A stretch of DNA of 64,000 nt from Hyphomicrobiaceae bacterium (GCA_022842785.1 JALHOW010000001.1:558001-622000), one strand, 5' to 3'. Counted from the first letter of the stretch, positions 47,005-55,775 are shown. Numbers and translations are program-made. The notes: generated by a model not told the origin, from the letters alone.

Positions 47005-47404
47005 CAGTAACTCCGCTTGCCTCCGGGGACCTGCACGCTTGCATTTGCCGAGTTCGATGCCCGCACTGAGTCGCGGCTGCAAGGCCCCCTGCGGGCCTTC
47101 CGGCAATCATGACGTGCGCACCGACCTCTAACAAGTCCGATAGAAAAGTGGGCGTACTGTGCGATTGCGAATTCCGATGGCGCCAAATGAGGCATCTATC
47201 GGGGATATTCTGACTAATTTGGAGGCATTCGAGAGTGCCAAATTGCCCATAAGCACCAGAGTGTTACGGAAGCGCCACGCTCCATTCGCTACGTTGCATA
47301 AACGCGAAACCTCAGCTTGCGTGGGTGGCGCCTCATCCGCAACATTACCGTCACATGCAGGGAATTTTCAGGGACTTCCGACGGGAAACGAGGGGATAGC
47401 TACA
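47005..47404. other. Gene-free region upstream of the TorF-type porin
   Basis: 400 bases between divergent starts. A frame in phase with the porin is open from 47159 but lacks a signal peptide and family likeness, so it is not annotated. The part 47155-47300 is markedly richer in A/T and probably holds the porin promoter. Confidence 0.5.
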
Positions 47405-48190
47405 ATGAGCACGACCGGGACACTGGCAAAGAGCATCGCGGGGGCGATGGCACTTGCATTTCTCGCGGGACCGGCCGCCGCGGGCGGCCTCAAGGACGAG
47501 CCGGCGCCTGGCGGCCGTATGCTGGCCTGGTCGGCGAGCTTCGCGGTCACGAACGATTATGTCTTCCGCGGCTTCTCGCAGAACTCGGGTAATGCTGCAG
47601 CGCAGGGCACGTTCGAAGTCACTTACGGTCTGCTTTATGCGAACGTCTTCGCGTCGAACGTCGACTTCGGAGACCCGCCGAGCGCCAATTACGAGCTGAC
47701 TTTCGCAGCGGGCATCAAGCCGGTTCTCGGCCCCATCACGTTCGACCTGGGCGTGATCTACTACACCTATCCGCGCGCTAAGGACTCGGGCGCCGAGCTG
47801 GATTTCTTCGAGGTGAAGGCGGGCGCAAGCTTCTCTCCCTGGAAGGACGGCACACTCGGCGGCACCGTCTACTACTCTCCTGAGTACACCGGTGAGATCG
47901 GTGATGTTTGGACGTTCGAAGGCACGATTGCTCAGGGCTTCACGAAGATGGGCCCGTTCACGCCGACCTTCAGCGCCACGCTTGGTTACGTTTCCGGTGA
48001 GAACAACGCGTTCAATGGCGGCGACGATTACCTCTACTGGAATGCGGGCGTGACGCTCGCCTTCCATGAGCGCTTCTCGCTGGACCTGCGTTACTGGGAT
48101 ACGGATCTGTCCAGTGGCTTCTGCAAGACGCCCGGCGACCTGAACGCCTGCGACGCGCGCTTCGCGGCCACTGCTAAAGTCACGTTCTGA
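47405..48190 (+). CDS. TorF family putative porin (gcw_chp/PF09694-like)
   Basis: A 261-residue outer-membrane barrel protein. A signal peptide occupies residues 1-26 (LAKSIAGAMALAFLAGPAAA). The first strand contains the family hallmark ASFAVTNDYVFRGFSQ, later strands include YELTFAAGIKP and GDVWTFEGTIAQGF, and the chain ends FAATAKVTF with terminal Phe. The start ATG follows CGAGGGG. The function is assumed to be a small-solute porin. The gene is followed by a textbook terminator, so it is monocistronic. Confidence 0.9.
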   Translation: MSTTGTLAKSIAGAMALAFLAGPAAAGGLKDEPAPGGRMLAWSASFAVTNDYVFRGFSQNSGNAAAQGTFEVTYGLLYANVFASNVDFGDPPSANYELTFAAGIKPVLGPITFDLGVIYYTYPRAKDSGAELDFFEVKAGASFSPWKDGTLGGTVYYSPEYTGEIGDVWTFEGTIAQGFTKMGPFTPTFSATLGYVSGENNAFNGGDDYLYWNAGVTLAFHERFSLDLRYWDTDLSSGFCKTPGDLNACDARFAATAKVTF

Positions 48191-48218
48191 TTAATCTACC
48201 GCTTCCCGGCGGCAGTCG

Positions 48219-48250
48219 AGCGGGGTCCTTCGGGACCCCGCTTTATTTTT
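48219..48250 (+). terminator. Intrinsic terminator of the TorF-type porin gene
   Basis: Stem AGCGGGGTCC / GGACCCCGCT with a TTCG loop, followed by TTATTTTT, 28 bases after the stop. Confidence 0.95.
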
Positions 48251-48314
48251 GCGCGGAGATGCAACGCAAAGAGCAAGCGGGCGCTCGTTTGTGCGGATGT
48301 GCCGAAGCCGGACC

Positions 48315-49220
48315 TTACCAGGTGACTGCGGCTTTCAGTTTGCCCGTCCAATCCGGCTGCGTTTCGCTCATGCTGGTCAGTGCGCCGAGTTCGAGCGAGA
48401 ATTTCGAGCCCAGCGGATCGCCCAGCGGGCGCGGCGTCATACCAAGACCGACATAGAGCCCGGGAGCCGAACGGTGTGTCTGCAGCGCCGTGCCGGGCAC
48501 ACTGGCGGCGTCGGATGTGGAACCGAATGCCTCGATGCCGAGCGCGACACCATTGGCAATCTCGCCCTTCAGGCCCGCGGCATAGGCGAAGGCGACATCG
48601 CCACCTTCGTGATGGGGACCGAAGCTGTGTGCCACCTTTGGGCTGAGTGTCAGGGCTAGCTGATCCCCGCCCATCTTGAACTGAGGACCGGATTCTACGG
48701 CGTTCGTTCCGGCGGCTTGGAGGCTCATATCGAGACCCGTATGCCAGCCCCAGGAAATTGCCGGACCCAGGTGACCAAGTTTGTATCTGGCCTCAGCGCC
48801 CGCGGCTGTGAAGCGCATTTCGTCACCGACCGGCGCATCAAAGCCAGCCCGGATGGCGGTGCTGAGATTATTGCTGACCGCGTAGCCTCGGTTCATCTCC
48901 GCCGGGAATTGGTCTGGTGTAGCACCGACCGAGTATCCGGACTTGATGCCCCGCGCGATGGCGCTCTGAATATTGTGCGCCGGGAACGCCGCTGTGGCAG
49001 GGGGCGCCGCAGGGCCCGCGCCTATTCCGAAGTTCGGCTCCTTCTCGGCGGCGAACAGTGGCCAGGACGGATCGAGTTCCAACTGGAGTTCAGCGGGCAG
49101 CTCGGTTTCGTACTCCAAGCGGGGCAGTTCCTTCTTCCCCGGCCATGCGAGCGCGATCGTTGCCGTTCCTGCGAGCAGCGCCGATGCCAAAACCCCAAGC
49201 GAAATGCTGCGTGCGCTCAT
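48315..49220 (-). CDS. Putative outer-membrane barrel protein
   Basis: A 301-residue secreted protein. The signal peptide is MSARSISLGVLASALLAGTATIALA. After a short Pro/Glu-rich linker come alternating strands (AVSNNLSTAIRAGFDAPVG, RYKLGHLGPAISWGWHTGLDM, LSPKVAHSFGP, AYAAGLKGEIANGVALGIEAFG), and the chain ends in an aromatic residue (GKLKAAVTW), as in Bam substrates. It shares layout and the terminal motif PDWTGKLKAAVTW with the next upstream gene. No characterised family is recognised. Confidence 0.8.
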   Translation of the reverse strand: MSARSISLGVLASALLAGTATIALAWPGKKELPRLEYETELPAELQLELDPSWPLFAAEKEPNFGIGAGPAAPPATAAFPAHNIQSAIARGIKSGYSVGATPDQFPAEMNRGYAVSNNLSTAIRAGFDAPVGDEMRFTAAGAEARYKLGHLGPAISWGWHTGLDMSLQAAGTNAVESGPQFKMGGDQLALTLSPKVAHSFGPHHEGGDVAFAYAAGLKGEIANGVALGIEAFGSTSDAASVPGTALQTHRSAPGLYVGLGMTPRPLGDPLGSKFSLELGALTSMSETQPDWTGKLKAAVTW

Positions 49221-49368
49221 AATCGTACTACCTGCTTGTTATCTTGACCCGACAATAGCGATCGAGCTTGGCAGGCCAATGGCGCATGTGACAGGCGAGG
49301 CATCGTGCCGCGTGGTTAATCTGCGGCATGTGCATGATCAGCAACAATATTCAGAGAGCGCCGCACCT

Positions 49369-50142
49369 CTACCAGGTCAGGGCAGCCTTGAATTTACCTG
49401 TCCAATCGGGAGCTGCATCGGAGAGCCCGACGAAGGCACCGATCTCGAGTGACAGCTTGGTTGGTCGCCCACCCGCCGGCGCCGGCGTCACATCGCGGTC
49501 GATGTAGATCACGGGGCCGATGCGATGCTCGTGCAGATGACTCTCTGGCAGGTCCGCAATCTCGGGGAGGGCGCCGTACGCTTCGATGCCGATGCCGAGG
49601 CCCTCGCGAATGCCGACCCTCAGGGCCACCGCATAGGTGAACGTGAGGCCTTGCTCGCGATTGGGTCCGAATGTGCGCTCCAAGAAAGGGTTCACGGTGA
49701 GAGAGAACGCATCGTCACCGAATTTGATGAGGGGGCCGAAGATCAACGTGTTCGTCTCATCGCTCCGGGCGCGCATATCGAGCGCCGTGAACCAGCCGAT
49801 GGCGATGGCGGGGCCGAGCTTCCCGAAATAGAGCTGCGCCTCGATGCCAGCGGTCGAGAGATGTGCGCTTTCACCGAGCGGCCGATCGAAGCCGAGTTTG
49901 GTGGCAACTTTGAAATGGTCGGTGATCGCATATCCGGCGAGGAGCTCGAAGCTGTGCCGCACGCGATCCGCGCTGCTCGAGAAGCCGCCCTGAAAGGCGT
50001 GGTTCGTCAGCAACTCCCATTCGCCCTTGGTTAGCTCCGGCGGCTTGACTTCGAAGGTGCCCGCAAGCGCCGTGCTGTGCGAGGACATGAATGAAGCGGC
50101 TGCGCTCGTCAGAATGACTGCAGCTGCGAGGCACAGGCGCAT
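49369..50142 (-). CDS. Putative outer-membrane barrel protein, paralogue
   Basis: A 257-residue protein with a signal peptide (MRLCLAAAVILTSAAASF..., cleavage near TALAG) and barrel-like strands. Examples are YAITDHFKVATKLGFDRPLG, AQLYFGKLGPAIAIGWFTALDM, SLTVNPFLERTFGP, VALRVGIREGLGIGIEAYG and the terminal APDWTGKFKAALTW. The order of motifs (GKLGPAI.WGW..LDM, FGP, GIEA.G, PDWTGK) repeats in the downstream protein, so they are diverged duplicates. The start ATG has GGGGAG upstream. It is divergent from hmgA. Confidence 0.8.
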   Translation of the reverse strand: MRLCLAAAVILTSAAASFMSSHSTALAGTFEVKPPELTKGEWELLTNHAFQGGFSSSADRVRHSFELLAGYAITDHFKVATKLGFDRPLGESAHLSTAGIEAQLYFGKLGPAIAIGWFTALDMRARSDETNTLIFGPLIKFGDDAFSLTVNPFLERTFGPNREQGLTFTYAVALRVGIREGLGIGIEAYGALPEIADLPESHLHEHRIGPVIYIDRDVTPAPAGGRPTKLSLEIGAFVGLSDAAPDWTGKFKAALTW

Positions 50143-50384
50143 AGGTAGCGACTCCCCATCTCTTATTAGGAATCGTTCGCATTTGAGGCGCGCGCGTGCA
50201 AGTGCGTTCAAAGCCTTTGATCGTATAGATGTGTGGAGCGGTGCAGCCGGGCCACAGCATTTAGAGGCCTGAATGCGGTTGCCACGGGCCGGGCGCCCTT
50301 GGCAAAGTCGCGGGAAAACGAAGTGAGCGCTTGGTCGCTGCTACGCGCCACGCTGCACCTCAGGAACATGGGAGGCCGATCGCC

Positions 50385-51683
50385 ATGACCCTCGCCTACA
50401 TGCCGGGCTTCGGCAACGACTTCGAGACCGAGAGTCTTCCCGGTGCCCTGCCACAAGGCCAGAACTCGCCGCAGCGTTGCGCCTACGGGCTCTATGCCGA
50501 ACAGCTTTCCGGCTCGCCCTTCACGGCGCCGCGCGGCACCAACGAGCGCTCGTGGCTCTATCGTATTCGCCCGTCTGTGCGCCATGCGAGCCACTTCAAG
50601 AAGATTGCGGTGCCGCACTGGAAGACGGCGCCGGCGCTCGACGAGCATGAGCTGCCCATTGGACAGCTGCGCTGGGGGCCCGTGCCGATCCCGAACGAAC
50701 GCCTATCGTTCATCGATGGGCTGCGCACGATGACCACGGCGGGCGATGTCAACACGCAGGCCGGCATGGCGGCGCACATCATGCTCATGACGCGGCCCAT
50801 GGAGGACGAGTACTTCTTCAATGCCGACGGCGAACTGCTGATCGTCCCACAGGAAGGTCGCGCGCGCTTCTTCACGGAGTTCGGCATCATCGAAGTCGGC
50901 CCCGGCGACGTCTGTGTCATTCCGCGCGGGATGAAGTTCAAGGCTTCCCCGATCGATGGACCCGTGCGCGGCTATGTCTGCGAGAACTACGGCGCCAAGT
51001 TTACGCTGCCGGACCGTGGCCCGATCGGCGCCAACTGCCTCGCTAATGCGCGCGACTTCAAGACGCCGGTCGCCGCCTTCGAGGACAAGGACACGCCTTG
51101 CAAAGTCACGGTCAAGTGGGCGGGCAAATTCTACGAGACGGAGATTGGCCACTCGCCTCTCGACGTCGTCGCCTGGCATGGCAACTACGCGCCTTACAAG
51201 TACGACCTCAGGACCTATTCGCCCGTCGGCGCCATCCTCTTCGACCATCCCGATCCGTCGATCTTCACCGTGCTCACCGCGCCATCCGAGACGGCCGGCA
51301 CCGCGAACGTCGACTTCGTCATCTTCCCGGAGCGCTGGCTTGTCGCCGAGCACTCGTTCCGCCCGCCCTGGTATCACATGAACATCATGTCCGAGTTCAT
51401 GGGGCTCATCTACGGTGTCTATGATGCCAAGCCCCAGGGCTTCACACCGGGCGGCGTGAGCCTCCACAACTGCATGCTCCCGCATGGTCCGGATGCCGAT
51501 GCCTTCCGGCACGCAAGTACGGTCGAGCTCAAGCCGGTGAAGCTGACCGGCACCATGGCCTTCATGTTCGAGACGCGCTTTCCGCAGCATCTCACGCGCT
51601 TTGCGGCCGAGCTCGAGACGCTGCAGCCCGACTACGCCGCGTGCTGGGATGGCCTCGAGAAGCGCTTCAACGGTAAGCCCTAA
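50385..51683 (+). CDS. hmgA: Homogentisate 1,2-dioxygenase
   Basis: A 432-residue iron(II) ring-cleaving enzyme of tyrosine/phenylacetate catabolism. The N-terminus [19 protein letters not shown] and the metal site are clear: H331 (WYHMN), E337 (MSEFMG) and H367 (LPHGPD), with the same spacing as in the human enzyme. The length is normal. The ATG follows GGAGG by nine bases; an in-frame start 18 codons earlier is unsupported. It heads a co-directional group with an MBL-fold protein, and after a repeat element an FAD monooxygenase, DUF2783 and SDR. Confidence 0.97.
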   Translation: MTLAYMPGFGNDFETESLPGALPQGQNSPQRCAYGLYAEQLSGSPFTAPRGTNERSWLYRIRPSVRHASHFKKIAVPHWKTAPALDEHELPIGQLRWGPVPIPNERLSFIDGLRTMTTAGDVNTQAGMAAHIMLMTRPMEDEYFFNADGELLIVPQEGRARFFTEFGIIEVGPGDVCVIPRGMKFKASPIDGPVRGYVCENYGAKFTLPDRGPIGANCLANARDFKTPVAAFEDKDTPCKVTVKWAGKFYETEIGHSPLDVVAWHGNYAPYKYDLRTYSPVGAILFDHPDPSIFTVLTAPSETAGTANVDFVIFPERWLVAEHSFRPPWYHMNIMSEFMGLIYGVYDAKPQGFTPGGVSLHNCMLPHGPDADAFRHASTVELKPVKLTGTMAFMFETRFPQHLTRFAAELETLQPDYAACWDGLEKRFNGKP

Positions 51684-51728
51684 TTCTGGCCCTAGCCAAA
51701 ACCAACGAGAACAGCATCAGGAGGAGAT

Positions 51729-52682
51729 ATGAGCGGCAAGGCCTTCGCATCGGTCGGCGATATGACCGAGAAGAAGATCTCGTTCACCGAGATCGGGCGC
51801 AATCTCTACGCATTCACCGCGGAGGGGGATCCCAACACAGGCGTGATCATCGGCGACAACGCGGTGATGATCGTCGATGCCCAGGCGACGCCGCGTCTCG
51901 CCGGCAAGGTCATCGAGCACATCCGCAAGGTCACGGATCGGCCGATCAAGTATGTCGTGCTCTCGCACTATCATGCCGTGCGCGTGCTCGGTGCCTCGGC
52001 TTTCAAGGCAAGCGAGATCATCGCCTCCGAAAAGTGTCACGCCATGATCCACGAGCGGGGACAGGAGGATTGGGACTCCGAGTTCGGCCGCTTCCCGCGC
52101 CTCTTTCAGGGACACGAGTCCATTCCCGGCCTCACCTGGCCGAGCATGACCTTCAAGCAGCGCATGACGATCGACCTCGGCAAGCGCCCCGTCGAGCTCA
52201 TGTTCGTGGGGCGTGCGCATACTGCGGGTGACATCGTCGCCTTCGTACCGGACTCCAACGTCATGATGACCGGCGACATCGTCGAGTATCACTCCGCCTG
52301 CTACTGCGGCGATGCGCACTTCGGCGACTGGCCGGGAACGCTCGAAGCCATTCGCGCCTATGCGCCGGACTCGATTGCACCGGGTCGCGGTGGCGCGCTT
52401 GTCGGCACGGTGCAGGTGAACGAGGCGCTCGACCTCACCGCCGACTTCGTCCGCTCCACTTATCGTCCGGTCGCACAAGTCGCGAGGCGTGGTGGTTCAC
52501 TCAAGGAAGCATGGGACGCCTGCCGCGCCGAGTGCGATCCCAAGTTCAAGGACTACGCGATCTACGAGCATTGCCTGCCCTTCAATGTCGCCCGCGCTTA
52601 CGACGAGGCACTCGGTATCGACACGCCGCGCATTTGGACGGCGGAGCGTGATCAGGCCATGTGGGCGGCGCTGCAGGGGTAG
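51729..52682 (+). CDS. MBL fold metallo-hydrolase with incomplete metal motif
   Basis: A 317-residue metallo-beta-lactamase-fold protein. The usual HxHxDH appears as H80-Y-H82-A-V-R (VLSHYHAVRVLGA), so the Asp and last His are replaced. A second His (GRAHTAGD) and the bridging-Asp region (MMTGDIVEYH) remain. One metal site may therefore be altered. It has a strong AGGAGGAG site before the ATG and follows hmgA by 45 bases. Genes like this often accompany hmgA in Hyphomicrobiales, so a thioesterase or lactonase step in aromatic breakdown is plausible but unproven. Confidence 0.86.
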   Translation: MSGKAFASVGDMTEKKISFTEIGRNLYAFTAEGDPNTGVIIGDNAVMIVDAQATPRLAGKVIEHIRKVTDRPIKYVVLSHYHAVRVLGASAFKASEIIASEKCHAMIHERGQEDWDSEFGRFPRLFQGHESIPGLTWPSMTFKQRMTIDLGKRPVELMFVGRAHTAGDIVAFVPDSNVMMTGDIVEYHSACYCGDAHFGDWPGTLEAIRAYAPDSIAPGRGGALVGTVQVNEALDLTADFVRSTYRPVAQVARRGGSLKEAWDACRAECDPKFKDYAIYEHCLPFNVARAYDEALGIDTPRIWTAERDQAMWAALQG

Positions 52683-52683
52683 T

Positions 52684-52845
52684 CGCGCCTGCGGCGCGAG
52701 CAGGGCTGCCGCCCTTGCAACCCGCTCGGGGGACACCCCCGAACCCCCGTCTTTTATGGACTAAGTCATAAAGGCGGGAGGGTCTGGGAAGGGTGTCCCT
52801 CCCAGTGGGGGTGCGGGGGCCTAGCCCCCGCTCGCGAAGCGACCG
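52684..52845. repeat. Interspersed nested-hairpin repeat, composite copy C (two half elements)
   Basis: 52684-52763 matches the end of copy A that lies next to xseA (GCGCC/GGCGC, AGGGCTGCCGCCCT, GGGGGACACCCCC, CCCGTCTTTTATGGACT). From 52764 a second element begins, reading the opposite terminal half (GTCATAAAGGCGGGAGGG, GGGAAGGGTGTCCCTCCC, GCGGGGGCCTAGCCCCCGC, CTCGCGAAGCGA). The two termini meet head to head around ATGGACTAAGTCAT. It lies between the MBL gene and the FAD monooxygenase gene, which it may separate transcriptionally. Confidence 0.8.
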
Positions 52846-52857
52846 GGGATCGTCGAG

Positions 52858-54465
52858 ATGCCACGCTATCGATCACCTGTGTTTCCGTTCGTGCGGCCCC
52901 CCGAGTTGGACGGCCGCGTGAGCCACCGCTGGCCGGTCGCGATTGTCGGTGCGGGCCCCGTCGGCCTCGCCGCTGCGATCGATCTCGCGCTTCACGGCAT
53001 TGCGTCCGTGGTGCTCGACGAGAGCGATGTCGTTTCCACGGGCTCCCGCGCTATCTGCTGGTCGAAGCGCACGCTCGAGATTTTCGATCGGCTCGGCATT
53101 GGCGATCGCATGGTCGCGAAGGGCGTGACGTGGAAGGTCGGCCGCCTCTTTCACCGCGATCGCGAGGTCTATGCTTTCGACCTGTTACCCGAGGCCGGAC
53201 ACAAGCGCCCGGCCTTCATCAATCTGCAGCAGTACTACGTCGAGGAATATCTGGTCAAACGTGCGCGCGCATTTCCCGATCTCATCGAGTTGCGCTTCAA
53301 GAGTCGTGCGACGGGCCTCGGGCAGGCACACGACCATGCCTGGGTCGATGTCGAGACGCCGGAGGGCGCTTATCGCCTCTCGGCCGACTATGTGGTTGCG
53401 TGTGATGGTGTGCGAAGTACGGTGCGCCGCAGCCTCGGTCTCGACTTCGTCGGCCGCGCCTTCGAGGAGCGCTTTCTGATCACTGACGTCGAGATGGCCG
53501 CGGAGTTTCCTTCCGAGCGCTGGTTCTGGTTCGAACCGCCCTTCCACGATGGCCAGTCCGCGCTCCTGCACAAGCAGCCCGACAACATCTACCGGATCGA
53601 CCTGCAGCTTGGTCCCAATGCTGATCCCGAGGTGGAGCGCCGGCCTGAGCGTGTCATTCCGCGCATCAAGGCGATGGTTGGCAAGCGGCCCTTCGAGGTG
53701 GATTGGATCTCCGTCTACAGCTTCCAGTGCCGGCGGCTCGAGCGTTTCGTCCATGGCCGCGTGATCTTCGCGGGCGACAGCGCGCACATCGTCTCGCCCT
53801 TTGGCGCACGCGGCGGCAATGGCGGCATCCAGGACGTCGACAATCTCTGCTGGAAGCTCGCGGCCGTGGTGAAAGGCGAGGCGACCTCCGCTCTCCTCGA
53901 GACATACAACACGGAGCGCGTCCACGGGGCCGATGAGAACATCCTCAATTCCGCGCGCGCGACGAGTTTCATGACACCGAAGTCGCCGATGGAGCGCCTC
54001 TTTCGCGACGAGGTGCTGGCGCTCGCCGGCACGCATCCATTTGCGCGCCAGCTTGTGAACTCGGGGCGACTGTCGCGGCCTTGCTCGCTCGCAGGCTTCC
54101 CGCTCGGCTCGCCGGATGCGAGCGGTATCGGCGGCGCCATGGTACCCGGCGCGCCGTGCCTCGATGCGCCGATCAGCACGGCTCAGGGCCGCGATGGCTG
54201 GCTGCTCGACCATCTCGGTGGCAGTTTCATCGCGTTGGGCTTCGAGAACCTGCCACCGACGCCGCCAGGAATTCGCCGGCTCACTGTCGGGGCGTCGTGT
54301 GATCTCGTAGATACGCACGGCCTGCTCGCTGCCCGCTATGGCGGCGCACCGGGTGTCGTCTACCTCATTCGGCCTGACCAGCATGTGACCGCACGCTTCC
54401 GCGATCCGACGGCTGCGGAGTTGGCCAGTGCGCTCGCCCGCGCCAAAGGGAGGCTCGATGCATGA
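52858..54465 (+). CDS. FAD-dependent aromatic monooxygenase (PheA/TfdB/MhpA type)
   Basis: A 535-residue flavoprotein hydroxylase. The ADP-binding motif GAGPVG is at residues 31-36, the middle DG motif ADYVVACDGVRSTVRRSLG, and the second FAD motif RVIFAGDSAHIVSPFGARGGNGGIQDVDNLCWKL. The C-terminal thioredoxin-like domain of the phenol-hydroxylase subfamily is present. It probably hydroxylates a phenolic ring with NAD(P)H and O2; the substrate may be an acid leading toward homogentisate or gentisate, which is inference. The start is the ATG soon after repeat copy C; no strong ribosome-binding site is seen. The stop overlaps the DUF2783 start. Confidence 0.9.
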   Translation: MPRYRSPVFPFVRPPELDGRVSHRWPVAIVGAGPVGLAAAIDLALHGIASVVLDESDVVSTGSRAICWSKRTLEIFDRLGIGDRMVAKGVTWKVGRLFHRDREVYAFDLLPEAGHKRPAFINLQQYYVEEYLVKRARAFPDLIELRFKSRATGLGQAHDHAWVDVETPEGAYRLSADYVVACDGVRSTVRRSLGLDFVGRAFEERFLITDVEMAAEFPSERWFWFEPPFHDGQSALLHKQPDNIYRIDLQLGPNADPEVERRPERVIPRIKAMVGKRPFEVDWISVYSFQCRRLERFVHGRVIFAGDSAHIVSPFGARGGNGGIQDVDNLCWKLAAVVKGEATSALLETYNTERVHGADENILNSARATSFMTPKSPMERLFRDEVLALAGTHPFARQLVNSGRLSRPCSLAGFPLGSPDASGIGGAMVPGAPCLDAPISTAQGRDGWLLDHLGGSFIALGFENLPPTPPGIRRLTVGASCDLVDTHGLLAARYGGAPGVVYLIRPDQHVTARFRDPTAAELASALARAKGRLDA

Positions 54466-54686
54466 CAGGTTCCCCTCTGACGACGAACTGGAATCTCGGC
54501 ACGCACGGTGATGACGTCTATGGTCTCCTGATGGCGGCCCACGAGGGCCTCTCGGAGGCGGATAGCGCACGCTTGAATGTTCGCCTCATACTACTGCTGA
54601 TGAACCACATCGGCGACCGTACAACGCTCGAGGCGGCACTTGCCGTCGCGCGGGCGGATGGATCTGAGCCCGAGAGGGCCGAATGA
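54462..54686 (+). CDS. DUF2783 domain protein
   Basis: A 74-residue helical protein (GDDVYGLLMAAHEGLSEADSARLNVRLILLLMNHIGD) of the DUF2783 family, a small protein regularly encoded next to this type of FAD monooxygenase and hmgA. The start overlaps the monooxygenase stop (ATGA), so expression is coupled and it may be an accessory subunit. The function is unknown. Confidence 0.88.
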   Translation: MTGSPLTTNWNLGTHGDDVYGLLMAAHEGLSEADSARLNVRLILLLMNHIGDRTTLEAALAVARADGSEPERAE

Positions 54687-54705
54687 GAGCAGGGAGAAGG
54701 TTGGA

Positions 54706-55458
54706 ATGAATATCTCACTCAAAGGCAAGCGCGCGGTGATCGCCGGAGGCAGCCGGGGCATCGGCCGCTCGATCGCGCTTGCGTTCGCGGAAGCCGGCGC
54801 GAACGTATCGATTTGCGCGCGCGGCGCGGATGGATTGAAGGTGGCGGCGGCAGACATCGGTAAGCACGGAGGCCAAGTTCATTGGGGCTCTTGCGATCTT
54901 GGTGATGCCAAAGCGATCGCGAGTTACGTCGAGAGCGCAGCCACCACGCTCGGCGGCATCGACATCCTCGTGAACAATGCTTCCGGTTTCGGCATGGGCG
55001 ACGACGAGGCGGGTTGGGCTGCCGGGCTCAACATCGACGTTCTGGCGACCGTGCGCGCTTCGCACGCTGCCATTCCGCACATCGAGAAGTCGGGCGGCGG
55101 CGCCATCGTCAACATCTCGTCGATCTCAGGCTACCGCGCGAGCGCGCGCTCGGCGCCCTACGCGGCAGTCAAAGCCGCTGTCATCAACTACACGCAATCG
55201 CAGGCAGTCATGCTGTCGAGCAAGCGCATCCGCGTGAATGCGATCGCGCCCGGTTCGATCGAGTTTCCCGGTGGTACCTGGGAGAAGCGCAAGGCGGAAA
55301 GCCCGGCGCTCTATCAGGCGACACTCAAGTCCATTCCCTGGGGTCGGTTCGGTGCGCCCGAAGAGATCGCGACGGTCGCGCTCTTCCTCGTCAGCGACAT
55401 GGCAGGCTGGGTGACGGGGCAGACGATCACTGCCGATGGCGGCCAGTTCTTGGCGTAA
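54706..55458 (+). CDS. SDR family oxidoreductase
   Basis: A 250-residue short-chain dehydrogenase. The nucleotide motif is GGSRGIG (14-20), followed by IDILVNNASGFG, catalytic Ser in IVNISSISGY, Tyr-x3-Lys in PYAAVKAAVINY and the C-terminal GWVTGQTITADGGQFLA. The ATG has GGGAGAAGG upstream, 19 bases after the DUF2783 stop. It is the last gene of the hmgA cluster in this window. The reaction is probably oxidation of a ring-derived alcohol; no substrate is assigned. Confidence 0.92.
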   Translation: MNISLKGKRAVIAGGSRGIGRSIALAFAEAGANVSICARGADGLKVAAADIGKHGGQVHWGSCDLGDAKAIASYVESAATTLGGIDILVNNASGFGMGDDEAGWAAGLNIDVLATVRASHAAIPHIEKSGGGAIVNISSISGYRASARSAPYAAVKAAVINYTQSQAVMLSSKRIRVNAIAPGSIEFPGGTWEKRKAESPALYQATLKSIPWGRFGAPEEIATVALFLVSDMAGWVTGQTITADGGQFLA

Positions 55459-55698
55459 GAGCACAACAGCGAACCGGTGCCTGCGAATGCGTTCCTCGGC
55501 ATCTTTCCGGCATGGTCCCGGAGGGTCGCCGACAGGGCACCGGATCCGCCCATTTTCGGCCTCGGGCGCGGCCGATTGGCAGGTCGTCGAGCACGGCTTG
55601 CACTTCCGGTGCCGAGCGTGTATTAGGGCGAACCTCGACGTCGGGCCTCGCGCCCGCGTCGGTGTTTTGCGCTCTAACGCAGTACGCGGGAGCGCCGC

Positions 55699-55775
55699 GC
55701 GCGGGTAGCTCAGTTGGATAGAGCACCAGACTACGAATCTGGGGGTCGTGGGTTCGAATCCTTCCCCGCGCGCCA
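55699..55775 (+). tRNA. tRNA-Arg (anticodon ACG)
   Basis: The complete cloverleaf is visible: acceptor GCGCGGG/CCCGCGC, D arm GCTC...GAGC, anticodon stem CCAGA/TCTGG with loop CTACGAA (anticodon ACG), T loop TTCGAAT, discriminator G and encoded CCA at 55773-55775. The T stem GTGGG/CCTTC has a T-T mismatch at the second pair and one G-T pair. The A of the anticodon is expected to be converted to inosine by TadA to read CGU, CGC and CGA codons. Confidence 0.95.

Noticed and set aside
47159-47404. In-frame N-terminal extension of the TorF-type porin
   Set aside because: The signal peptide begins at 47405 after a good ribosome-binding site; the extension would bury it.
53185-54570. A 461-codon minus-strand frame opposite the FAD monooxygenase
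   Set aside because: Antisense shadow of a gene with intact flavoprotein motifs; no ribosome-binding site or recognisable domain.
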